A program made the position numbers and the translations under genes. From the NCBI GenBank assembly GCA_050245915.1, contig JBFWWZ010000010.1, positions 1-64,000 of the forward strand: 64,000 nucleotides of DNA, read 5' to 3'. Each line of letters starts with the position of its first letter. Positions within the stretch are counted from its first letter, which is position 1. The DNA is from JBDSKH01 sp050245915 (lineage in GTDB: Bacteria; Actinomycetota; Actinomycetes; Actinomycetales; Microbacteriaceae). Below the pieces are notes generated by a model, which saw only the letters and a program-made list of their open reading frames with translations, had not been told where the DNA came from and ran no database searches. This document shows, piece after piece, positions 8,306 to 15,353 of the stretch.

Positions 8306-8956
8306 CTAGCGCTGCATCCAGGCGAGAACGGCGAGCACCCGACGGTGGTCGCTGCCCGAATCCTCGAGCCCGAGCTTGCCGAAGATCGACGTGACGTTCT
8401 TCTCCACCGCTCCGACCCCGATGAACAGCTGCTGACCGATCGCGGCGTTCGTGCGCCCCTCGGCCATCAGCTGCAGCACCTCCCGTTCGCGCGGGGTCAG
8501 TGACGCGAGCGGATCGTTCCGCCGGCCGAGCAGCTGCGTGACCACCTCGGGATCGAGAACCGTACCCCCGTGGGCGATGCGGTCGATCGCGTCCTCCAGG
8601 TCGCGCAGCGAGGCGACGCGGTCTTTCAGCAGGTAGCCGACGCCGCCGCTGCCCGAGCCCAGCAGCTCCTGCGCATACGCGACCTCTACATACTGCGACA
8701 GCAGCAGGATGCCGGTGCCGGGCAGCTCGGATCGCAACCGGATCGCGGCACGCACCCCCTCATCCCGGAACGTCGGGGGCATGCGCACATCGAGCACGGC
8801 GAGATCGGGCGACAGCTTCGGAGCTTCGACGAGCAGCTCGTCGGCGGTGCCGAACGCGCCGACGACCTCGTGCCCCGCCTCGACGAGCACCCGGACGAGG
8901 CCTTCGCGGAGGAGCACGGAGTCGTCGGCGACGACGACGCGGAGGTGGTGGGTCAC
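8306..8956 (-). CDS. NarL/LuxR-family response regulator
   Basis: Cytoplasmic DNA-binding partner of the adjacent histidine kinase. The 216 residues comprise a receiver domain with acidic pocket D11-D12, phosphoacceptor D56 in VLDVRMPP and Lys in YLLKDRV, then a LuxR-type HTH from about residue 150 (LTPREREVLQLMAEGRTN). Its ATG overlaps the kinase stop (8953-8956), so both are translated from one mRNA. Target genes are not shown by the sequence. Confidence 0.9.
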   Translation of the reverse strand: MTHHLRVVVADDSVLLREGLVRVLVEAGHEVVGAFGTADELLVEAPKLSPDLAVLDVRMPPTFRDEGVRAAIRLRSELPGTGILLLSQYVEVAYAQELLGSGSGGVGYLLKDRVASLRDLEDAIDRIAHGGTVLDPEVVTQLLGRRNDPLASLTPREREVLQLMAEGRTNAAIGQQLFIGVGAVEKNVTSIFGKLGLEDSGSDHRRVLAVLAWMQR

Positions 8957-10311
8957 GCCTCCAAGAATGGCAGGTGCGCGGTGACCACGGTGGGCCCGCC
9001 GGCCGGGCTCGACACCTCGAGGGTGCCGCCGAGGCCGTGGACGCGTTCCGACAGCCCGGCGATCCCGTGCCCGTCGACCGAGATCGCGCCGCCGCGGCCG
9101 TCGTCCGAGATCACCAGCCGCAGACCGTCATCCACCGAGACGGTGACCGTCGCCGCGGACGCCTGCGCGTGCTTCGCCGTGTTCGTGAGGGCCTCCGCCG
9201 CGAGGAAGTAGGCGTTGCGCTCCAGCTCGGCGGGCAGAGTCGTATCCTTCGGCAGCTCGTCGACGATCGTGGTCGGGACGGTGGAGCGCACCGCCAGCGA
9301 CTCCAGCGCCGCCACCAGTCCGCGGTCGAGCAGGATCGGCGGGGCGAAACCGCGCGACAGCGCGCGCAGCTCCTCCAGCGCGTCCTTCGACTGCTGCAAC
9401 GCCTCCTCCAGAAGGATGCGCGCCGCGGCCGGGTCGTTGTCGAGCTGACGGTCGGCGGCGGCCAGATCCATCTGCAGGCGCACCAGACGCTGCTGCGGCC
9501 CGTCGTGGATGTCGCGCTCCAGCCTCCGGAGAGCGGTGCCCTCCGCTGCGACCGCAGCGCTGCGCGACGATGCGAGCCCGGTGACCTGCTGCCGCAGCGC
9601 CTCGCTGAGGAAGGCGGACAGCATCCCGCGCGCGATGCCGTAGTGCACCCAGGTGAGACCGCGCGTGACGAACGGGAGGGTGAGGGTGAAGATCACCCCG
9701 ATGACCAGGAAGAAGATGCTGTCGTTCGTCCGCGCGGTCGCCTCGTCGACGGCGCCCGCGACATCGCCGGTCGTGACGCCCCAGAACGTCCATTCGCGAT
9801 CGTGGTAGGGGAGGTAGCGCTGCCAGAACCAGTAGCTGATCCCGCCGAGGGCGGTGCTCGTCCAGACGATCGTGATCGTCCAGCTGATGATGCCGACGAT
9901 CGGGTTCACGATCATCGTGTGCAGCAGGTACAGCCAGTAGTGGCCGTCGACCACCGGCGCGATCGCCTTGCCGAACCATCCCGCCCGCGGCGCGACCCGG
10001 TCCCACTTGGGAGGCGTGATCTTCGGGAAGCCGGCGCCGCGCAGGCGGATCAGCTCGAACATCCCGAACCCGCGGGCGGTGAAGAGGGCGGCGAGCACGA
10101 TGAAGATGCCGACGACGATGAAGATCATGCCCACACCGGTGAAGAACACCGACGCGGTGACCGACAAGCCGACGACGACGATCGGCAGGAGGGGAAGCAG
10201 GAAGCCCAGCTCGCGGGGAACGCCGCGCCACAGGCCTGCGTACCCCTTCGACGTGCGCGCCTTCGGCTCGCTGCTCAGGGACCGCGGCTCTGTCGTCATC
10301 TCGGTGCTCAT
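8953..10311 (-). CDS. Sensor histidine kinase with actinobacterial 'sensor' membrane domain
   Basis: The 452 residues begin with a cytoplasmic tail, then four predicted membrane segments (about 34-58, 62-84, 130-155, 195-220) of the putative-sensor domain common in actinobacteria, followed by a HisKA_3 dimerisation helix with the phosphorylated His in ERDIHDGPQQRL (near 260) and a HATPase domain with SDDGRGG near 405. Senses an envelope or membrane signal and phosphorylates the coupled NarL-type regulator. Ligand unknown. First gene of the two-gene operon. Confidence 0.88.
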   Translation of the reverse strand: MSTEMTTEPRSLSSEPKARTSKGYAGLWRGVPRELGFLLPLLPIVVVGLSVTASVFFTGVGMIFIVVGIFIVLAALFTARGFGMFELIRLRGAGFPKITPPKWDRVAPRAGWFGKAIAPVVDGHYWLYLLHTMIVNPIVGIISWTITIVWTSTALGGISYWFWQRYLPYHDREWTFWGVTTGDVAGAVDEATARTNDSIFFLVIGVIFTLTLPFVTRGLTWVHYGIARGMLSAFLSEALRQQVTGLASSRSAAVAAEGTALRRLERDIHDGPQQRLVRLQMDLAAADRQLDNDPAAARILLEEALQQSKDALEELRALSRGFAPPILLDRGLVAALESLAVRSTVPTTIVDELPKDTTLPAELERNAYFLAAEALTNTAKHAQASAATVTVSVDDGLRLVISDDGRGGAISVDGHGIAGLSERVHGLGGTLEVSSPAGGPTVVTAHLPFLEA

Positions 10312-10439
10312 GTTCCCAGGGTTCCGGCGCCGCCGCGCGCACGGGATGATGCGATCCCCCCGCGGTGCGGGTGTTAACCCCCGCTTAGCCCAGCCTCAGC
10401 TTCCTTGCGACGCCGGGAGTGATGAGTACCGTTGACGAC

Positions 10440-10928
10440 ATGACCGATGTGAAAGCCGTCCCCCAGAGCTCGATCGACCCCGACGTCACGTCCGGCGTCG
10501 CCCAGTTCCTCGCCCCGGTGGTCGTCGACCTGCAGGCGCTCGCCGTCGACGGCAAGCAGGCGCATTGGCACGTGCGCGGCGCCAACTTCCAGGCGGTGCA
10601 CGAACTGCTCGACATGGTCGTCGCACACGCCCAGGACTACGCCGACACCGCCGCCGAGCGCGTCGTCGCCCTCGGCCTGCCGATCGATGCCCGCATCGCC
10701 ACCGTCGCCGCGAAGACCTCCACCCCCGCGCTGAAAGAGGGGTTCCAGCAGTCGGACGTCACGATCGCGGCCGTCATCGCCCAGATCGACGCGGTGCTGA
10801 AGAACGTGCGCACCGCCATCGACGAGCTCGGCGACCTCGATGCGGCCTCGCAGGATGTCGTGATCGAGATCGCGCGCGGGCTCGAGAAGGACCGCTGGTT
10901 CCTGTTCGCGCACATCGCGACGAAGTAG
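10440..10928 (+). CDS. dps: Dps-family DNA-binding ferritin-like protein
   Basis: Dodecameric ferritin-like protein that oxidises and stores iron and can coat DNA in stress. The 162 residues contain the Dps pattern KQAHWHVRGANFQAVHELLD near residue 40, with H and D ligands of the inter-subunit ferroxidase site, and DYADTAAERVVALG near 68. ATG 10440 is preferred: TACCGT at 10427-10432 lies 7 nt upstream as a leaderless -10. GTG 10419 or ATG 10422, behind GGGAG, would add 6-7 residues and cannot be excluded. Confidence 0.87.
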   Translation: MTDVKAVPQSSIDPDVTSGVAQFLAPVVVDLQALAVDGKQAHWHVRGANFQAVHELLDMVVAHAQDYADTAAERVVALGLPIDARIATVAAKTSTPALKEGFQQSDVTIAAVIAQIDAVLKNVRTAIDELGDLDAASQDVVIEIARGLEKDRWFLFAHIATK

Positions 10929-10930
10929 GG

Positions 10931-10971
10931 GTTTCGATACGCGTCCGCTTCGCGGGCGCTACTCAACCAGC
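10931..10971. repeat. REP-like palindromic repeat
   Basis: GTTTCGATACGCG, hairpin TCCGCTTCGCGGGCG-type core, then CTACTCAACCAGC; a degenerate second tail (TACTCAATCAGCG) follows to 10989. Same family as the copies at 8238, 21042 and 51181, again between convergent genes. Confidence 0.8.
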
Positions 10972-10980
10972 AGTAACTAC

Positions 10981-12444
10981 TCAATCAGCGCGGTAGGTGA
11001 ACTCGCCGGCGAGCATCGTCGCGTACACGGGCATACCGCGGAGCTCCGCGGTGAGCGGATCGGCGTCGGTGACGACGAGATCGGCGGGTGCGCCCTCCGC
11101 GAGCTCGCTCACCCCTCCCTGGCTGGCGGCGAGAGCCGCGGCAACCGGGACGCCCTCCGCCGGGTTCCACGGTTCGCGGCCGTCGCGCGACCGCGTGACG
11201 GCCGCCGCCATCGTGATCCACGGATCCAGCGGAGCCACCGGCGCGTCGCTGCCGAACTCCAGTTGCGCCCCCGCGTCGAGCAGCGTGCGGAACGCGTAGG
11301 CCCGCTCCGTGCGGCCCGCCCAGTAGTGGTCGGTGACATCGCGATCGTCCATCGCGTGCTCCGGCTGCACGCTCGCCCGCACGCCGAGCGCCCGGAACCG
11401 CGGCGCGTCCTCCAGCCGGATCAGCTGCGCGTGCTGGATCGACCCGCCGCTGCCGAGCTGCTCGAATACATCGAGGGCCGCCGAGGTCGCCCGGTCGCCG
11501 ATCGCGTGGATCGTCGGCACCAGTCCCGCATCGAGTCCGGCACGCGCCGTCGCGAGCAGCTCACCGTCCGCATAGGTCGGGATGCCGTGGGCGCCCGGCC
11601 CCGTGAGGCCCGGGTATGCGTCATCGCACCACGCGGTGCGGGTGTTGAGCGACCCGTCGGTGAAGAGCTTGAACTCCCCCGCCGTCAGCAGCCCGTCCGA
11701 GTCGCCGAGCACCGCGCCGGTGCGGAGCCCGCGTTCCCGCGCCGCCTCCAGCTGCTGCGGGTACACCTGCGCCCGCACCCGCAGGCCCCGGAATCCGCCG
11801 GCGAACCGCCGCATCCAGGCGCCCGGAGCATCGTCGAACTCGAAGTCGCCGATGCCGACGACGCCGCGCTGGGCGGCGCGCCGTGCGCTGTCGAGCACCC
11901 AGGCATCCAGTTGCGCGGTCGGGACATCGCTCAGCCGCACGTTGACGTCGAACGCCGGCTGCTCGCGCAGCCACCAATCCGACGCAGGAAGCCCGAGCAT
12001 GCGCAGCGCGGACGCGTTGAGCCATACGGTGTGCACGTCCCCGCTCACCAGGGCGACCGGAACATCCACCTCCTCCAACGTCCGGTCTGTGGGCGCGTCG
12101 GGCCAGAGCCCGTCGCGGAAGCCGGCGCCGACGAGGATCGTTCCGGGGGTCTGCGGTCCCGCGGACACATGCCGCCGCACCAGCTCCACGGCTTCCGCCG
12201 CCGACGTCGCGCCTGACACGTCGAGCCGCGAACCGGCGAGCGCCCACTGCCCGACGTGCACGTGCTGATCCCAGAGGCCGGGGCCGACGTGCCGGCCGTC
12301 GACGTCGACGGTCTCGAGGTTCGGGATCCCCATCAGGTCGTGGCGGGCGACGGAGAGGGAGCGGATCACGCCGTCGGCGACGAGAACGTCGCTGGGGCGG
12401 TCGCTGCCGCGCAGCCGCGCGTTGCGCAGGAGGGTGGCCGTCAC
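10981..12444 (-). CDS. Amidohydrolase 3 family metal hydrolase (YtcJ-like)
   Basis: A 487-residue TIM-barrel hydrolase. WDQHVHVGQW near residue 59 carries the metal-binding HxH, FTDGSLNTRTAW near 265, AIGDRAT near 316 and FGSDAPV near 399 carry the remaining His and Asp ligands typical of the YtcJ branch. Substrate is not evident; family members cleave cyclic or linear amides. Its start overlaps the stop of the PaiB-like gene by 4 bp, so the two form an operon. Confidence 0.85.
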   Translation of the reverse strand: MTATLLRNARLRGSDRPSDVLVADGVIRSLSVARHDLMGIPNLETVDVDGRHVGPGLWDQHVHVGQWALAGSRLDVSGATSAAEAVELVRRHVSAGPQTPGTILVGAGFRDGLWPDAPTDRTLEEVDVPVALVSGDVHTVWLNASALRMLGLPASDWWLREQPAFDVNVRLSDVPTAQLDAWVLDSARRAAQRGVVGIGDFEFDDAPGAWMRRFAGGFRGLRVRAQVYPQQLEAARERGLRTGAVLGDSDGLLTAGEFKLFTDGSLNTRTAWCDDAYPGLTGPGAHGIPTYADGELLATARAGLDAGLVPTIHAIGDRATSAALDVFEQLGSGGSIQHAQLIRLEDAPRFRALGVRASVQPEHAMDDRDVTDHYWAGRTERAYAFRTLLDAGAQLEFGSDAPVAPLDPWITMAAAVTRSRDGREPWNPAEGVPVAAALAASQGGVSELAEGAPADLVVTDADPLTAELRGMPVYATMLAGEFTYRAD

Positions 12445-13082
12445 TCCAGGTTCTCCGCCGGGTGGTTGCCTTCGGTGCGAACCATCTCGCCGGCGAGCCC
12501 GTGGTGGCTGTACCGGCCGTCACCCGACAGGTGCTCGATGATGGCGTCGCGGTCGGTATCGGTGCGGTTCTGGCTCAGCTTCTTGCGGGCGTCGATCCGG
12601 CTGACCGGGATCCGCAGGCCCACGGTGCCTTTCGCGATCCGGCGCGCCGTGGGCGGGTCGATGCGCAGCGAACGCGCCCCCGGCATCCCGGCCTCGAAAT
12701 GGTCGACGAGCTTCTCGAGCACCACCAGGTTCTCGTCCTCGGTCAGCACCTCGGGGACGCCGTACAGGTGCGCGGTCACGTGGTTCCAGGTGGGGACCAT
12801 GTCGGCGGGGTCGGAGTACCAGCTCGGCGAGACGTAGCCGTGCGCGCCCTGCACGATGACGAGCATCTCGCGTCCGCTGCCGACCTGGTGCAGCTGCTCG
12901 TCGGGTCGCCCGAAATGCGTCAGCAGCACGATGCCGTCGGCATCGTCGTCGAGCAGGGTCGGGTAGTGCGAGGCCACCATTCCGTCGTCTGTCTGCGACA
13001 CGAAGGTGATCCACGGGTTCTCGTGGATGAGGCGCTTCACCTCGGCCACGTCGTCGAGCATGTAGTGGGGCGTGCGGCGCAT
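12441..13082 (-). CDS. PaiB-type FMN-binding protein
   Basis: A 213-residue split-barrel flavin-binding protein of the PaiB family, annotated as a negative transcriptional regulator in Bacillus although the fold is that of FMN-binding oxidases. Diagnostic stretches are PWITFVSQ near residue 23, ASHYPTLLDDD near 36, VQGAHGYVSPSWY near 77 and TWNHVTAHLYG near 96. Operonic with the amidohydrolase downstream (ATGA overlap). Whether it regulates or acts enzymatically cannot be decided. Confidence 0.82.
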   Translation of the reverse strand: MRRTPHYMLDDVAEVKRLIHENPWITFVSQTDDGMVASHYPTLLDDDADGIVLLTHFGRPDEQLHQVGSGREMLVIVQGAHGYVSPSWYSDPADMVPTWNHVTAHLYGVPEVLTEDENLVVLEKLVDHFEAGMPGARSLRIDPPTARRIAKGTVGLRIPVSRIDARKKLSQNRTDTDRDAIIEHLSGDGRYSHHGLAGEMVRTEGNHPAENLE

Positions 13083-13103
13083 GGGTCGACTATGCCGGAT
13101 CGT

Positions 13104-13996
13104 TCACGCCTGATCGACGGGGCACCAGTAGAGCTTTCGTCCACCGAGCTCTTGCATCTGGATCGTCGCACCGCACACGCGGCACGGTTCGCCGGTGCGC
13201 TGGTACACCCAGTGCTCGGGTTTGGGGTCGCCGGTCGCCTCGTCGTCCATCGTGTACATCAGCCCGGTGCCGAAGCCGATCGCCAGCAGGTGCACCCAGT
13301 CGCGCCAGAGGGCCCGCACCACCGGCTCGAGCACGTCGCGGCCGGGCGTGAACGGGTTCTGACGTGCACGGAACAGCATCTCGGCCCGGTAGACGTTGCC
13401 GATGCCGCTGATCACCGCCTGGTCCATCAGCAGCAGCGCGATGGGGGTCGGCTTCTTGCGCACGATGGCGACGAACCGCTCCTCGCCCGCCGCGAGATCG
13501 TCGACGAGCGGATCGGGTCCGAGCCGGTCGATGACCGCCTGCACCTGCTCGGCGGTCTCGACCACGCACGCGGTGGGGCCGCGGAGGTCGGCCACCACGG
13601 TGTCGGTCAGCAGCCGGACCCGCACCTGCCCGACGGGGTCGGGCGGGAAGGCGCCGGTCAGCTCGCCCTCCGCCTCCTGCTCCGACATGCGCAGCCGGGT
13701 CAGCCGCGGCGCGCCGATCGACGACAGCGATGCCTCGCCCTCGCCGCCGCCGGAGATTTCTCACCGGCGAAATCCCACGCCCCGTAGAGCCCGAGGTGCA
13801 CCCGTAGGTACAGGCCGTTGTCGAACTCGAGGAACATCTGCTTGCCGACGGCGCGGGCCTCGACGATGCGGTGACCGTCGAGCAGGGCGGCGTCCGCCGC
13901 GAACCTTCCCTGCGGTGAGCTCACCGCCACGGGGGTCCCGGTGAAGTGCCGCGCGAACTGACGCGCGATGCGGTGGACGGAGTGACCTTCGGGCAT
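13104..13996 (-). pseudogene. nei: Nei/Fpg-type DNA glycosylase, interrupted by a frameshift
   Basis: Base-excision repair glycosylase/AP lyase. Residues 1-85 (13996 to about 13745) start MPEGHSVHRIARQF, with the catalytic N-terminal Pro and Glu, and end GLYGAWDFAGEKSP. The rest is in the next frame from about 13745 down to 13104, giving EASLSSIGAPRLTRLRM, then the H2TH region (ALLLMDQAVISGIGNVYRAE) and a C-terminal zinc finger. The shift falls in a GGCGGCGGCGAGGGCGAGG run, where a 1-nt slip restores one frame. The zinc finger keeps CRVC and YWC but has Asp where the fourth Cys is expected (WCPVDQ). A true null or a sequencing error are both possible. It lies 14 nt after rpiB. Confidence 0.85.
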
Positions 13997-14010
13997 GTGA
14001 CGAGCGCGGC

Positions 14011-14496
14011 TCAGTCGATCTGGTGCCCGGCGATCGCGCCGGTGGTCTCGTACTCCGCCAGCTGTGCGATGCGGCGGGCGTGACGCTCCTCGCCGCTGAA
14101 CGGCGTCGTCAGGAAGGTGTCGATGAACCCGATCGCCTCGTCGAGCGAATGCTGGCGCGCCCCGATCGCGATGACGTTGGCGTCGTTGTGCTCGCGCGCC
14201 AGTTCGGCGGTGGCGATGCTCCAGACCAGCGCGGCGCGGATGCCGTGGACCTTGTTGGCCGCCATCTGCTCGCCGTTGCCCGACCCGCCGAAGACGATGC
14301 CGAGCGCGTCGACCCCCGCCTGCTGGTCGCGCACCACGGCGCGGGCCGCGTTGATGCAGAAGCTCGGGTAGTCGTCGAGCGGGTCGTAGTCGGCCGGCCC
14401 GTGATCGACGACCTCGTAGCCCTGCTCGGCGAGGTGGTGCTGAAGGTCGGTGCTGAACTCGAGTCCGGCGTGGTCGGTCGCGATGTGGATGCGCAC
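14011..14496 (-). CDS. rpiB: Ribose-5-phosphate isomerase B
   Basis: Interconverts ribose 5-phosphate and ribulose 5-phosphate in the pentose phosphate pathway. The 161 residues match the RpiB/LacA family: IHIATDHAG at the start (phosphate and substrate binding Asp-His), GIVFGGSGNGEQMAANK near 68 and the EHNDANVIAIGAR stretch near 102. The catalytic Cys of some RpiBs is replaced by Ser in FGGSGNG, as in other actinobacteria. GTG 14496 is preceded at 6 nt by TAGACT (14503-14508), a leaderless promoter. Upstream gene of the rpiB-nei pair. Confidence 0.9.
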   Translation of the reverse strand: MRIHIATDHAGLEFSTDLQHHLAEQGYEVVDHGPADYDPLDDYPSFCINAARAVVRDQQAGVDALGIVFGGSGNGEQMAANKVHGIRAALVWSIATAELAREHNDANVIAIGARQHSLDEAIGFIDTFLTTPFSGEERHARRIAQLAEYETTGAIAGHQID

Positions 14497-14544
14497 GCGG
14501 CCAGTCTAGGGACGACCTCTGACCCTTCGTTCACACCGGCGAAA

Positions 14545-14561
14545 CCCCCCTTGTATGGGGG
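14545..14561. promoter_or_regulatory. C-run/G-run dyad upstream of 14687 gene
   Basis: CCCCCC-TTGTAT-GGGGG, closely resembling the block at 7910-7924 (CCCCCC-GTAT-GGGGG). It sits in the divergent gap between rpiB and the hypothetical gene at 14687. The symmetry suggests a protein-binding site; CsoR-like regulators favour such C/G-run dyads, but that is only a possibility. Confidence 0.3.
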
Positions 14562-14686
14562 TAGAACGGGGAGGATGATCGACCTACCGTCACCGCCAGA
14601 TGAGGGTTCGCTCATGAAGGACCAAAGGCCTTGTCCAGGGGTGAGGCCGGAGAGAAGATCAGAGCAGCAGACAGGGAGGTCTACCG

Positions 14687-15343
14687 ATGTCAGGGATTGG
14701 TATTCCGGATTTCATGCCGCACCTCGGGGCGGGCGCGCATCGCACCCCGCGCCGCGGGGCCTGCTTCATGGAATTCGCCTCCTACCTCGCCGGGGAGCGC
14801 TGGAGCGATCACCCCGAATGCACCGACCCGGTGCTCGCCGCACTGGCGCGCGGAGTGAACGACGGGGTCTCGGATGCACGGCGCGATGAGCTCGTACTGC
14901 AGATCCCGCGGGTGATCGGGCTGCGAGGCGACGACACCGAGATCGGCATGATCGTCGCCCTCCGGGCCGCGGCGGCGGCGCTGCCCGTCGCCAGCATGGA
15001 CCGGCAGCACTCGCTCGCCGTCGGCATCCTGACCCTCTGCGCGGAACTCGACGCACGTGGCATCGAGGCGCCCGGACTGCGGCTCGCGGCGCGGCACGCG
15101 CTCGACGACGTGCCCGGCGCACGCGCCTGGGCCGAGAACCACCTGGCGTCAGTGCGGCGTCCCTCGCGGCAGATGCACCCGTCAGCCCCGCTCGCGATCG
15201 CCCGCATCTCCGCCGCCGGCATCGCCCAGGCGTGCATCGACGACCCCGACTCGCTGCTGATCGCGACGCTCGACCTCGCGATCAGCGACGTCGAGGCGCG
15301 GCTGGCCGTGCGCGACCGCCACCTGGAGGCCGTCCCCGCCTAG
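14687..15343 (+). CDS. Conserved actinobacterial protein of unknown function
   Basis: A 218-residue soluble protein. Residues 10-55 (PHLGAGAHRTP, GACFMEFASYLAGERWSDHP, CTDP) form a pattern I recognise from uncharacterised actinobacterial proteins; the rest is Ala-rich helix. No catalytic motif can be named. A strong GGGAGG lies 7 nt before ATG, so unlike many neighbours this message has a leader. Its stop TAG is part of the predicted -10 of pepN. Confidence 0.7.
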   Translation: MSGIGIPDFMPHLGAGAHRTPRRGACFMEFASYLAGERWSDHPECTDPVLAALARGVNDGVSDARRDELVLQIPRVIGLRGDDTEIGMIVALRAAAAALPVASMDRQHSLAVGILTLCAELDARGIEAPGLRLAARHALDDVPGARAWAENHLASVRRPSRQMHPSAPLAIARISAAGIAQACIDDPDSLLIATLDLAISDVEARLAVRDRHLEAVPA

Positions 15344-15353
15344 GCTGGAGAGC

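Noticed and set aside
13104..13688. C-terminal Nei fragment as a separate gene
   Set aside because: Its first residues are internal to the Nei/Fpg family and continue the upstream half after a 1-nt shift; no ribosome site precedes it.
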